41,125 nucleotides of DNA from a virus. Below the pieces are notes generated by a model. The model was not told the DNA's origin. It ran no database searches and was given only the letters and a program-made list of their open reading frames with translations. The position numbers and the translations under genes are program-made. The stretch is from IMG/VR virus record IMGVR_UViG_3300043409_000645, positions 1 to 41,125 of that record; one strand, written 5' to 3'. Positions 1 to 6,840 of this stretch are shown one piece after another (position 1 is the first letter of the stretch; every line of letters begins with the position of its first letter).

Positions 1-47
1 ACATCTGTCTCAAACTGAGAACCTTTACGGCCATTCTTGTTAGCCAT
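1..47 (-). CDS. PD-(D/E)XK nuclease, 5' fragment (partial)
   Basis: This is the first 15 codons of the nuclease whose complete copy lies at 40628-40978; the rest is cut off by the window edge. The ATG at 47-45 overlaps the preceding small gene by 8 nt. It differs from the full copy only by two silent changes, at codons 7 (Arg) and 12 (Phe). It is present because the contig ends are redundant and is not a second gene. Confidence 0.9.
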   Translation of the reverse strand, partial: MANKNGRKGSQFETD

Positions 48-194
48 TCTTTACCTTGTTAATCTTGTAAACCTGCTTGCCATCTTCTTCTTTAATCTCA
101 ATGAGACCAGACTCAAGCAGTGCAATCAATAAGTTTTTCATCTCTTCACGCAGTGCGTTGATTTGATTCTTTACGTATTGTATTTCAGTACTGA
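1..194. repeat. Terminal direct repeat, left copy
   Basis: The first 194 bases match 40932-41125 over their whole length with four mismatches (positions 12, 27, 49 and 67 here), all transitions. The genome is therefore circularly permuted or was closed by overlap, with a unit length of 40,931 bp. All four differences fall on third codon positions and are silent in the two genes covered, which looks like natural strain variation rather than read error. Confidence 0.95.
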
Positions 195-198
195 CCAA
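40..198 (-). CDS. Small charged hypothetical protein (52 aa)
   Basis: A 52-residue frame using TTG at 198-196, overlapping the epimerase stop by 14 nt; a shorter start at the internal ATG (codon 20) is possible, and neither has a convincing ribosome-binding site. The product is lysine- and glutamate-rich and probably forms a short helix followed by a beta pair. I recognise no family. That it is coding is supported by comparison with the other terminal copy, where both differences within this frame are silent (codons 44 and 50). It sits between the epimerase and nuclease genes in the early operon. Confidence 0.6.
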   Translation of the reverse strand: MVSTEIQYVKNQINALREEMKNLLIALLESGLIEIKEEDGKQVYKINKVKNG

Positions 199-1045
199 TT
201 ACAGTCACCGCCTCTGCTATACCTTGCTCAAGTGTAATCTTTGGAGTGTAGAATGATAGCAGTTTAGTGTTATCGGATACGCGGTGCATACATCCAACTG
301 GCTTATCAGGTCGAGTAACAATAGTTTGTTGGTATCCAACTTCAGTCATTGCCATCTGTGCCAACTCTAGGAACGAAGTGGATCTACCCCAACCTAAGTT
401 AGTAGGACCTTGCACGTTCTGTTCAACTGCAGTCATCACTGCGTTGACCACGTCAGTCATATGGATAAAGTCACGAGTCTGTGTGCCTGGACCCCACACT
501 TCAAACTCTTCTTTCTTATAAAGCGCACGTGTAACATACATTGGAAACGGATAAGTGCTGTCTTGGTCCCACGCATAGCCTGAAAATGGTCTAAAAATAT
601 GGACATTCTCCACAAATTGGGACAAGTATTCACCCATTAGTTTACCCCAACCATATGTCATATCAGGTTGATGCACTATGTCTAAGCTGATGTCAGACTC
701 TTTCAGTCTCCACTCTGGGTTATCTCGTTGCATTGAAATTGGGTACGCCGCACTAGATGAGAAGTAAACTATCTTGTGTGGTTGAGTCTTTAAGCACCAC
801 TGAAAGAACTCAGAGTCAATAGATAAGTTATCTGCGACAGCCAGTGGTCTACCTTCAATGGACTCACGTCCACCGACAATAGCAGCTAGGTGAATAACAA
901 GATCATACTGGGTGTCTACCACCTTGAAGAATGCACGGCAGTCAACACCTTTCTTAATATCAATACAGGTCAGGTCGTGGTCCTCTAACTTTTTCTTAAA
1001 GTATTTACCTACAAATCCTTCGCTACCTGTTATTAGTATCTTCAT
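185..1045 (-). CDS. NAD-dependent epimerase/dehydratase (extended SDR)
   Basis: A 286-residue extended short-chain dehydrogenase/reductase of the type that modifies nucleotide sugars (GDP-L-fucose synthase/UDP-glucose epimerase-like). The Rossmann motif GSEGFVG (residues 7-13) is at the N-terminus, the serine-rich strand end YFSSSAAYP is near 94-102, and the catalytic YxxxK is Y131/K135. Length is near the family norm of about 300. The ATG overlaps the preceding gene by 23 nt. The two genes immediately upstream look like glycosyltransferases, so the three probably act together on a sugar nucleotide, either for glycosylating phage DNA or proteins or for altering host surface glycans. The substrate cannot be read from sequence. 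Confidence 0.85.
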   Translation of the reverse strand: MKILITGSEGFVGKYFKKKLEDHDLTCIDIKKGVDCRAFFKVVDTQYDLVIHLAAIVGGRESIEGRPLAVADNLSIDSEFFQWCLKTQPHKIVYFSSSAAYPISMQRDNPEWRLKESDISLDIVHQPDMTYGWGKLMGEYLSQFVENVHIFRPFSGYAWDQDSTYPFPMYVTRALYKKEEFEVWGPGTQTRDFIHMTDVVNAVMTAVEQNVQGPTNLGWGRSTSFLELAQMAMTEVGYQQTIVTRPDKPVGCMHRVSDNTKLLSFYTPKITLEQGIAEAVTVIGQY

Positions 1046-1766
1046 CTTTGCCCCAATCGTAGATGTACTTCACATTACCTGATTCATCAAATGATATTTC
1101 TTGGTCTGTACGATAAACAAAGACATCGTTTTCATCCAGCGCTGCTCCTATATGGCAAACCGTATTAATTCTTTTGCGTTTAATTTTTTTCTTAATAGAT
1201 GGTGGTGTAGGCATATAATTGTAATACTCATCGTGGATTAAACAATTAGCTGCCACGTGTGGATATATTTGATTTGCCATAAACTCTTGGTCTTGCATAT
1301 AAGTATTACGCAGTGGTGTTTCATCCCATATCTTTTGGAAGAAATGCAGGTCTTTAGTGCGACAAGCAAACATACCAGCAGAGATAAGATAACCGTGACC
1401 TGTTGGATGATCTCTAATAATATGAAAACCAAAGCCTGAATCCAAGAACTCTTGGTGGGCTTGAGCCTCACGTAGTGATAGTCGAGCATCACAATCTCTA
1501 CTAAGTACAACATCTACTGTTGAGTCACAGATAGCCTGGAATCTCCACATACGAGCCAGTGAGTTCTCAGGTAAATCAACCTCTACCTGTTCCACATTGT
1601 GAAACAAATCAAGTGTTGTCCGTACCCACGTTGGAACAGATGCTCCTACATAAAAGCGCACAGTAAATCCAGGGAAAAATACCTGAGCTAACTGTGCGTT
1701 CTTGATGGCACCAACCATAAAGCGAAGGTCTTTGCCATACAAAGAATAGGAAATTACTTGTTTCAT
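1023..1766 (-). CDS. Glycosyltransferase-like protein
   Basis: A 247-residue protein with features of an uncharacterised GT-A-like family: an N-terminal SLYG segment, PGF/RFYV strand, MWRF, then an acidic R-D-C-D motif (D91, D93) where a metal-binding DxD is expected, and FHIIRDHP further on. The basic C-terminal stretch near residue 190 (KKKIKRKR) is unusual. It starts by a 4-nt ATGA overlap with the upstream glycosyltransferase gene, implying translational coupling. Transfer of a sugar is an inference from motifs and context; donor and acceptor are unknown. Confidence 0.65.
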   Translation of the reverse strand: MKQVISYSLYGKDLRFMVGAIKNAQLAQVFFPGFTVRFYVGASVPTWVRTTLDLFHNVEQVEVDLPENSLARMWRFQAICDSTVDVVLSRDCDARLSLREAQAHQEFLDSGFGFHIIRDHPTGHGYLISAGMFACRTKDLHFFQKIWDETPLRNTYMQDQEFMANQIYPHVAANCLIHDEYYNYMPTPPSIKKKIKRKRINTVCHIGAALDENDVFVYRTDQEISFDESGNVKYIYDWGKDEDTNNR

Positions 1767-2428
1767 AGTAAGGACAAAGCCACCTTAAGTACATCATTTT
1801 TTAGTTGGTTAGCAGCGTATTCATCAAAGACTATTTTGTCGTGTGTATATACTTCAGATGAATTGACATCTGTGTAACCAGCATCTTGTGTAGCCTTACC
1901 GTTAAGGTAGTGCATATGTTCAATGATTGCCTCTGGTACATAGTTCAGCGCATCTAATGCGTGACCAAGAGTCATCCAGAAGTTATCCATATACAAGTGA
2001 ATCAACTTAGGCGGTGCCATAAAACCTAATGGTTTAATGATGTTAGTACTCATCATTACTGCTGTTGCTAACTTTTCACGCTGGAATAGATCGTCACCGT
2101 ATGACAGGCCATAGCCACGCTCTTTAATAGGAGAATAAAGTTTCTCATCCCAAGCATCTGTTCGTACTACGTGGTCATCTCCCATAAAGTAAATAGTTTT
2201 ATACTTATCTATATACTTATTGGCTACTAGGTTTAGCGTGCCATTCATACGCAGACGTGGGTTTACCTCATAGATAACGTTGTCAATGCGTGGGTACAGT
2301 CCTGCTTCATCATCGTCAATAGCAATGCAAATATCAGATATTTTGCTATGCAACTGCAGTTGCTCAACTGTACGAGCAACATTGTCTGGTCTACCCCGCG
2401 AAGGGATAATTACTAAGTTCGTTACCAT
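1763..2428 (-). CDS. Glycosyltransferase family 2-like protein
   Basis: About 221 residues with a GT-A fold pattern: VIIPSRGRPDN at the N-terminus (nucleotide-sugar binding strand), a D-rich turn IAIDDDEAG, and FMGDDH (D84, D85) as the likely metal-binding motif. I chose the second ATG (2428) because AGGA lies five bases before it; an ATG two codons earlier is possible. It overlaps the ATPase gene by 38 nt. It heads a three-gene sugar cluster with the next glycosyltransferase and the epimerase. Confidence 0.75.
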   Translation of the reverse strand: MVTNLVIIPSRGRPDNVARTVEQLQLHSKISDICIAIDDDEAGLYPRIDNVIYEVNPRLRMNGTLNLVANKYIDKYKTIYFMGDDHVVRTDAWDEKLYSPIKERGYGLSYGDDLFQREKLATAVMMSTNIIKPLGFMAPPKLIHLYMDNFWMTLGHALDALNYVPEAIIEHMHYLNGKATQDAGYTDVNSSEVYTHDKIVFDEYAANQLKNDVLKVALSLL

Positions 2429-3293
2429 ACTCATCCTGTTCTTCTGGAATGTAATTAGCAGTGATTATCCCTGCCCTGGCATCTCTTGCCAGCATCTGAC
2501 CATAAACATTTTGGTCTGCTATCTGACACGCTCCATAGTTCACAAAGAGCGTAGCCCAGTCCTTGCCATCTGCATAGTGTGGACCAAAGCGGTTCTTCAC
2601 TGGTGCAATCTTGAGTTCACCCAGTGCTGGGTCATAACCCAAAGTAATAATCAGTGAAGGTAGTTGGCTTACCTTGCCGTGAATAGCACGGCGAGCAGGC
2701 GGTGTAGTAGGTGATCCGTACTCACTCTGCTCTGATACGTGGTGTAGTACTAGTACACAAGCCTCAGTCTTACGTGCCATATCGTGTAGTTCCATCATAA
2801 TTGCACGGAGGCCTGCCCACTCATTATCGGTCTCAGCTGCTACGTTCATTAAATTATCTATCACAATTAGTTCTGGTGCTACTCCGAACAACTCAACATA
2901 TGCTCGAATCTCAAGTTCGATATCATCTAAAGAAGGTGAAGAGTCAAAGACCCACTTAATATGATTGAGTTTCTCGAAGTATTTATTGTAGTAATTTTTG
3001 TCATTAGACAAGTTAGATTCAACTAATAACTGACTATGACCAGAAGCGTGCGCTGCCGCACGCATCATTACTGTTGTGGTATCGGTATCGGCTGAGAAGA
3101 ACAGTGTTGGCACCTGTGCTTTCATTGCATAGATAAGAGCAAACATACTCTTACCAGCATTAGGAGCAGCAGCAACCATACATACTTGTCCACGTCGGAA
3201 GTTAATTTGCTTACGTTTTAACGCATCCCATACGTCAGGTAACGGTGTTGCTTTGGTAAGCACACCGCCCCAAGCACGGGATAAATCAAGCAA
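2391..3293 (-). CDS. DnaB/RecA-like ATPase (replicative helicase-like)
   Basis: A 300-residue RecA-fold ATPase. Walker A is APNAGKS (43-49), Walker B is LIVIDN with D146, followed by an LHH segment (VLVLHHVSE) typical of DnaB/RepA-type helicases and phage AAA recombination ATPases. It is shorter than full DnaB (about 450), lacking the N-terminal primase-interacting domain, as in many phage helicases. It starts at TTG 3293 behind GGAGG and overlaps the whiB stop by 8 nt. The split primase genes lie further down the same operon, so a replication role is likely. Confidence 0.8.
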   Translation of the reverse strand: MLDLSRAWGGVLTKATPLPDVWDALKRKQINFRRGQVCMVAAAPNAGKSMFALIYAMKAQVPTLFFSADTDTTTVMMRAAAHASGHSQLLVESNLSNDKNYYNKYFEKLNHIKWVFDSSPSLDDIELEIRAYVELFGVAPELIVIDNLMNVAAETDNEWAGLRAIMMELHDMARKTEACVLVLHHVSEQSEYGSPTTPPARRAIHGKVSQLPSLIITLGYDPALGELKIAPVKNRFGPHYADGKDWATLFVNYGACQIADQNVYGQMLARDARAGIITANYIPEEQDEYGNELSNYPFAG

Positions 3294-3552
3294 CGTTGCC
3301 TCCTTGTAACTTAATTCCTCTTTGCCTACGTATTCTTTGGCGATCTCTAAAGACTAGACCGCCCCAAATGCCGTGAGTTTCTTTCATAATTCCCCACTCA
3401 GCACATTCAGATTGGTGTGGACAACTCTTGCATATTGATTTAGCAAAGAGCATCTCTCTTGAATTGCTTCCGTTATCCCTTTCAGGAAACCAGAAATCCC
3501 CACCAATCTCAGCACACGCGGGAGCTTCATAATCTCGTGGCTCCCGCAGCAT
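3286..3552 (-). CDS. whiB: WhiB-family Fe-S transcriptional regulator
   Basis: An 88-residue Wbl protein. The four cluster cysteines are C13, C41, C44 and C50 (C-x2-C-x5-C spacing in the core), followed by the diagnostic GIWGG turn (61-65) and a basic C-terminal segment (RDRQRIRRQR) that binds DNA. WhiB proteins are confined to Actinobacteria and their phages, where they contact the principal sigma factor, so this is the best host marker in the window. The ATG directly follows the stop of the upstream gene. A role in shutting down host regulators is inference from known phage homologues. Confidence 0.93.
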   Translation of the reverse strand: MLREPRDYEAPACAEIGGDFWFPERDNGSNSREMLFAKSICKSCPHQSECAEWGIMKETHGIWGGLVFRDRQRIRRQRGIKLQGGNVA

Positions 3553-3918
3553 TTATCTAATCCAGGATGTCTCGCACTTATCTGGCGCACCCTTTGGTGA
3601 TGGACACATCCACGCACGCCAAGGTCCCTTAGTAGAAGTACCTGTCTTATAAGTCATAGGCCCGTGTTTACACACTGGCGCAGCGCCTGCATCTGTTACT
3701 GGTGCAGCGTTGAATTGTTGTGTTACAGAAGCCACTGTAGGAGCGTTAGAAGCAGCCCCACTAAGTTCACTTGCAGTTGATTTAATGAGAGCAGCAACCA
3801 TTGATAGATCATTGAGTCCTGTTTCTAATTCTTTAATTTCTGTTGCATAAAGGTTAATCAGTGTTCCATCATTCAACTTGTAGTTGACTTGGAACTTTGT
3901 ACTTTCTGGTGCAGCCAT
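3553..3918 (-). CDS. Zinc-ribbon protein next to exonuclease (possible recombination partner)
   Basis: 121 residues: a polar N-terminal region (about 1-75), then a C-terminal ribbon with C83, a H-G-P turn and two further cysteines around a tryptophan-containing PWRAWMCP segment. The start has a strong GGAGG and overlaps the exonuclease stop as TAATG. Proteins with this tail occur beside RecB/Cas4-like exonucleases in actinophages, so a DNA-binding helper function is plausible. I do not recognise a named family. Confidence 0.6.
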   Translation of the reverse strand: MAAPESTKFQVNYKLNDGTLINLYATEIKELETGLNDLSMVAALIKSTASELSGAASNAPTVASVTQQFNAAPVTDAGAAPVCKHGPMTYKTGTSTKGPWRAWMCPSPKGAPDKCETSWIR

Positions 3919-4874
3919 TACTTTCCTCCGTTTAACTTAATGGATAGACGCTGACTTTCAGTGCCTACTTTCTTTGGAATGAAACCAAGAAGTTTCTCGA
4001 CTTCATCACCATCAACTGTAGTTCTGCCTGCCACAGTTGTCCAGCTTATTTCAGCACCACTTAACGTAGTACCTAGTACTCCCTCAAATGATGTCTTGAG
4101 GGAATCTCTTTGTTTCTCTAGTTCTTTAATCTTGGAGTCGTACTGTAAGTACAGCACTGCATTCCTGTCAATATCTGGATCAGGAATGATTACTTCACTG
4201 ACTTCTGTACGTCCTTTTTTTAGACCAGCGCATCCCATCTCACCTGATGAATCGTAATACTTGCAATAGAACTTGCAGTAATTCTCTTCTCGTTCAGGTG
4301 CTGGTGCTTCTTTTGCTTCTTTAATAAGAGCAAGCCAGCCTAAAGCCTGCAATGCAATAGTTTCATCATATGGTTCTGAGTGGACCTTAATATCGCGCTC
4401 ATCACCATCTCTGGCAATAGCAACCAAGTTGACTGTATTGACTTTAGCCTTACCAGATTTCTCTAATAGGTAACCATAGAGTTGCACTTGCCAACGCTGT
4501 TGTGTTGAAGGAAAGTATGAAAGATTGCGTACCTTGCTGGTTTTCCAATCTACAACTGCACCAGTTTCAGGTATGAATAAATCTATGTGTGCTTTCATAT
4601 CGCCGTACTCAACTTCAGTTTCAACCCAATACTTCTCACCCTTTGGGTCTAACTCAGTGATGGCTTCTTCAATAGCACCGTGAATAGCAGTACCCATAAT
4701 AGCTGCTAATTTTAATTCGTTATCATTAGTAACAGGCTGACTGTTTAATCTGTACCAAACCTTGCGAGCGCAGCCACCTATCTCAGATGGACCTACTTGT
4801 GTTTGTACTGAACGTGAACGTTTTGCATCCTTATCACGCAATACACCTAGTAATAATTCTTTTGGATCAGTCAA
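3918..4874 (-). CDS. Cas4/RecB-like PD-(D/E)XK exonuclease with Fe-S cysteines
   Basis: A 318-residue RecB-family nuclease. Motifs in order: C35 after GG, H65 in MGTAIHG, D98 in HIDLF, D109-W-K111 in VVDWKTSK, Q131 and Y133 in QVQLYGY. C35 plus the trio C200, C204 and C215 reproduces the one-plus-three cysteine arrangement that holds a 4Fe-4S cluster in Cas4/AddB nucleases. Start is TTG 4874 with AGGA eight bases upstream. The likely role is DNA end processing for recombination or for degrading host DNA; no cas1/cas2 is nearby, so a CRISPR role is not indicated. Confidence 0.85.
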   Translation of the reverse strand: MTDPKELLLGVLRDKDAKRSRSVQTQVGPSEIGGCARKVWYRLNSQPVTNDNELKLAAIMGTAIHGAIEEAITELDPKGEKYWVETEVEYGDMKAHIDLFIPETGAVVDWKTSKVRNLSYFPSTQQRWQVQLYGYLLEKSGKAKVNTVNLVAIARDGDERDIKVHSEPYDETIALQALGWLALIKEAKEAPAPEREENYCKFYCKYYDSSGEMGCAGLKKGRTEVSEVIIPDPDIDRNAVLYLQYDSKIKELEKQRDSLKTSFEGVLGTTLSGAEISWTTVAGRTTVDGDEVEKLLGFIPKKVGTESQRLSIKLNGGK

Positions 4875-5043
4875 GGGAAATTCCTCTCACTAAAGCTGCT
4901 GCGTCTGGACAACCCAGCATTACTTCAATTTCTTGAGCAATTCTTTCACGTAATGCCACTTCATCAAAACTGTTACCAAGGCGACCAGCACGATAGCCTG
5001 TTTCAATCGCTTCGTTAAGTGCATAATTTAATGTCTTTTCCAC
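4867..5043 (-). CDS. Small hypothetical protein (58 aa)
   Basis: Predicted all-helical and acidic, 58 residues from GTG 5043, which overlaps the HTH gene stop as TAGTG; a TTG nine codons upstream is the alternative. No recognised domain. It is sandwiched between the HTH and exonuclease genes with overlaps on both sides, so it is translated as part of the operon. Confidence 0.6.
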   Translation of the reverse strand: MEKTLNYALNEAIETGYRAGRLGNSFDEVALRERIAQEIEVMLGCPDAAALVRGISLD

Positions 5044-5225
5044 TATTGATTGCTCATACTTAATAGCCAAGCATCTAATTCAGATGCTTTATAACGATAT
5101 GTCTTACCAAGTTTGACTCTTGGTATACCTACCTCTTTGCCTTTCTGATATAAATAAGCCTTGCTAATAGATAAGTGCTTAGCTGCTTCTTCTAAAGTAA
5201 TCCAACGTTCCGTAGTAGTTTCCAT
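5043..5225 (-). CDS. Excisionase-like MerR-type HTH protein
   Basis: A 60-residue single-domain winged HTH of the HTH_17/excisionase family: ITLEEAAKHLSISKAYLYQ forms the helix-turn-helix and KLGKTYRYKASELDAWL the wing and final helix. ATG overlaps the upstream stop as TAATG. No integrase is present in the window, so it is more likely an early regulator or DNA architecture protein than a true excisionase. Confidence 0.8.
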   Translation of the reverse strand: METTTERWITLEEAAKHLSISKAYLYQKGKEVGIPRVKLGKTYRYKASELDAWLLSMSNQ

Positions 5226-5791
5226 TATTCAAATATCCTTTCCTGGACTACCAACTGTACAGGCGGTGATGTATTAACGTCAAGCACCGACGCGATTTCT
5301 ATTGCCTTGCGTGCCACGCTCTTAGATGCAGCCAATGTCTTAGTAGCACCCAGCGCAAGGCTGTATAGATAACCCAGCGCTATCTGACCACCTGAGCCTA
5401 TGCCGTACCTGCCTTCTTGGTTGGATATAAAACTCATATCACACGCGATGTGGAATAAGTTACCGTCAAATGCAATGAGGTAATCAAAACCTGAGTCTGT
5501 TGCTTGCTTAGCCCAATCGTAACCGTGTGTCTCAAAGGCACGGATAATAGATGGAACTATTTTCTTACCCATCCACTGAATCGCATCTTCTCCGTTGTAC
5601 GCAGGCGGATTCCAGTTGTACGCAAGGATATCTCCTGGACGTGAGTCACCCGTGATGCCTAATAGATATCCGTTTATCTCAATAATCTTTGGCGTAAGTA
5701 AACTAATAGTTCGTAAGTTATCTTCGGTAATTTGCGAATCTGCAGCCATCACCACGAAGTCTTTACCAGAGATCCCAACCAACGTAGTCAT
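5225..5791 (-). CDS. Proteasome/HslV-like Ntn hydrolase
   Basis: 188 residues matching the beginning of 20S proteasome beta/HslV subunits: MTTLVGI, then VVMAADSQ and TPKI. If Met1 is removed, T2 is the nucleophile, with D17 at the expected mature position and the catalytic lysine at 34 rather than 33. A GIGSGG turn near 130 also fits the fold. There is no propeptide. It is the first gene of the early operon, with no Shine-Dalgarno but a -10-like box seven bases before ATG. The host probably has a proteasome; this protein could replace or mimic it, or act as a stand-alone protease. Partner ATPase and activity are unknown. Confidence 0.75.
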   Translation of the reverse strand: MTTLVGISGKDFVVMAADSQITEDNLRTISLLTPKIIEINGYLLGITGDSRPGDILAYNWNPPAYNGEDAIQWMGKKIVPSIIRAFETHGYDWAKQATDSGFDYLIAFDGNLFHIACDMSFISNQEGRYGIGSGGQIALGYLYSLALGATKTLAASKSVARKAIEIASVLDVNTSPPVQLVVQERIFE

Positions 5792-5798
5792 AAAGTGA

Positions 5799-5807
5799 AG
5801 TGTATCA
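5799..5807 (-). promoter_or_regulatory. Extended -10 promoter for early operon (leaderless)
   Basis: On the minus strand TGA-TACACT (TGn plus TAnnnT) ends seven bases before the ATG at 5791, with no ribosome-binding site between. A transcript starting 6-7 bases after the box would begin at or next to the ATG, as in actinobacterial leaderless mRNAs. No good -35 is visible. It is inferred to drive the leftward early operon. Confidence 0.5.
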
Positions 5808-5825
5808 CGACACGCCGAGATTGCT

Positions 5826-5854
5826 TTGATACTAGGCAGAGAGTCTACTAGAGA
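5826..5854 (+). promoter_or_regulatory. Candidate promoter for 5862 gene (leaderless)
   Basis: TTGATA (5826-5831) and TAGAGA (5849-5854) are separated by 17 bases, and the ATG at 5862 lies where transcription should start. No Shine-Dalgarno is present. It shares the 70-bp intergenic space with the leftward promoter, making a divergent early promoter pair. Confidence 0.45.
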
Positions 5855-5861
5855 TTACAAT

Positions 5862-6173
5862 ATGAGCGTGAGCGAATTTGCAGGACGCCCCTCGATGGGG
5901 CGTAGCAGTAACTGTACTGTTACTGTGCGGTTCCGTCTACCAACCCTGCGAAAAAAGAAACAGGACTTACCACCCAAATTTGGTAGCGACCTGAGAGAAC
6001 TTGGACCGATTCACGTCTGTCCTTGTGGCTCTCAGGTCTTTTCTATTATGGCATCCTTTGAAGATTACGAACTGAGCTGGTATTTCTTGGACGGTACCTG
6101 CGTTAACTGTGGCAATCTAGTAGTTGTCCCCTGCCCTGTGGATAAAGATGAATCACAAACTCAGTCAGATTGA
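5862..6173 (+). CDS. Zinc-ribbon hypothetical protein (103 aa)
   Basis: 103 residues from ATG 5862; an earlier in-frame start at 5826 would overlap the promoter. The C-terminal half has CPC (about 52-54) and CVNC (about 79-82) flanking an aromatic strand (FEDYELSWYFLDG), typical of a small zinc ribbon. Proteins with the ELGPIHVCPCGS pattern are common in actinophages but have no known function. Its 3' end overlaps the HNH gene by 26 nt. A 7-bp inverted repeat lies inside the gene near 5908-5927. Confidence 0.75.
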   Translation: MSVSEFAGRPSMGRSSNCTVTVRFRLPTLRKKKQDLPPKFGSDLRELGPIHVCPCGSQVFSIMASFEDYELSWYFLDGTCVNCGNLVVVPCPVDKDESQTQSD

Positions 6174-6498
6174 TGAACACGCCCGTACTGGCGTCTGCTC
6201 TGTATGTGGTCAAACAAAAATAAAACTGAGGGATTCAAAGAATCCACTGAGCAGTCGGTACAGATGTATCTCTGTATACAAAAGAAATATAATTAATTCC
6301 CAGTACCCGTATGCAACCCACAAGAAAGATACCTGTGAACACTGTGGCTTTGTGCCTACTCACGCCTCACAGCTTGATGTAGACCACGTAGACGGGGACA
6401 GGTGGAACAATGACCCAGCCAACCTACGCACCTTGTGTGCCAATTGTCACCGTCTAAAGACACACTTGCACGGAGACTCTAACTCTGGTATTTTTTAG
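6148..6498 (+). CDS. HNH endonuclease
   Basis: 116 residues with a complete HNH core: CxxC at 63-66, D79-H80, N92 and CxxCH at 97-101, plus an N-terminal zinc pair (C17, C20, with C40). ATG 6148 has GGAT upstream. Such genes in phages act either as homing endonucleases or beside terminase in packaging; this one is far from terminase and is free-standing, so a homing-type or defence-related nuclease is more likely. It is convergent with the late operon, whose terminator lies just beyond. Confidence 0.88.
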   Translation: MNHKLSQIDEHARTGVCSVCGQTKIKLRDSKNPLSSRYRCISVYKRNIINSQYPYATHKKDTCEHCGFVPTHASQLDVDHVDGDRWNNDPANLRTLCANCHRLKTHLHGDSNSGIF

Positions 6499-6501
6499 CT
6501 A

Positions 6502-6524
6502 GAACAGATCCCTATGGTCTGTTC
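6502..6524. other. Inverted repeat after HNH gene
   Basis: A perfect 7-bp stem, GAACAGA with TCTGTTC, around a 9-nt loop begins four bases after the HNH stop. No T-run follows on either strand, so it is not a canonical terminator; it may protect an mRNA 3' end or be an operator. Confidence 0.4.
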
Positions 6525-6565
6525 GAGTGCTGCTCCTGGGTATGAGCGAAACTGCCCACACAAAG

Positions 6566-6605
6566 CAAAAAAGCCCCTACTCAGGATTTCTCCTGAGCAG
6601 GGGCT
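6566..6605 (-). terminator. Rho-independent terminator of late operon
   Basis: A 7+7 bp stem (AGCCCCT/AGGGGCT and CTCAGGA/TCCTGAG, one mismatch between them) with a 4-nt TTTC loop, followed on the minus strand by TTTTTT. It lies 22 bases beyond the holin stop and ends the roughly 26-kb leftward late operon. It may also stop rightward transcripts from the HNH gene. Confidence 0.92.
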
Positions 6606-6627
6606 GTTTATTGCCTCGCGCTATCGG

Positions 6628-6840
6628 TTATTTAGAACCGAGACCAAAATCTTTTTCTGCTTTATCTGCCCACTTGACAGCAGGACCTGCGATAGAACCG
6701 ATAAGAATTGCATACTCTGGTGCCATATCAGCAGCAAGTGCTAGACCCATTGTGATAGCTGAAGCAAGTACTGCGCGAAGATAACTCTTTGCAGCTGCCT
6801 TGAATTCTTTGCTTTTTAACTTCTTGATTAATTTATCCAT
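6628..6840 (-). CDS. Holin
   Basis: 70 residues: a basic N-terminal helix (about 1-20), one hydrophobic segment (LRAVLASAITMGLALAADM) and a second (YAILIGSIAGPAV), then a charged tail. This two-segment topology and position immediately after the endolysin are typical of phage holins that permeabilise the inner membrane. The start has AAAGGAG and overlaps the endolysin stop as TAATG. It is the last gene of the late operon. Confidence 0.75.
   Translation of the reverse strand: MDKLIKKLKSKEFKAAAKSYLRAVLASAITMGLALAADMAPEYAILIGSIAGPAVKWADKAEKDFGLGSK

Noticed and set aside
1-194. Duplicated nuclease gene at both ends
   Set aside because: The left copy is only the first 15 codons, present because contig ends overlap; one gene exists in the circular genome.
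3918-4874. CRISPR-associated Cas4
   Set aside because: Cysteine pattern fits, but there is no Cas1, Cas2, effector or repeat array; RecB-like phage exonuclease is the simpler reading.
5043-5225. Evidence of lysogeny (excisionase)
   Set aside because: The HTH protein is of the excisionase type, but no integrase, repressor pair or attachment-like repeat is visible; the fold is common in regulators.
6502-6530. Possible tRNA T-arm (GTTCGAGT)
   Set aside because: The surrounding bases do not form acceptor, D or anticodon stems; the segment is explained by the simple inverted repeat.
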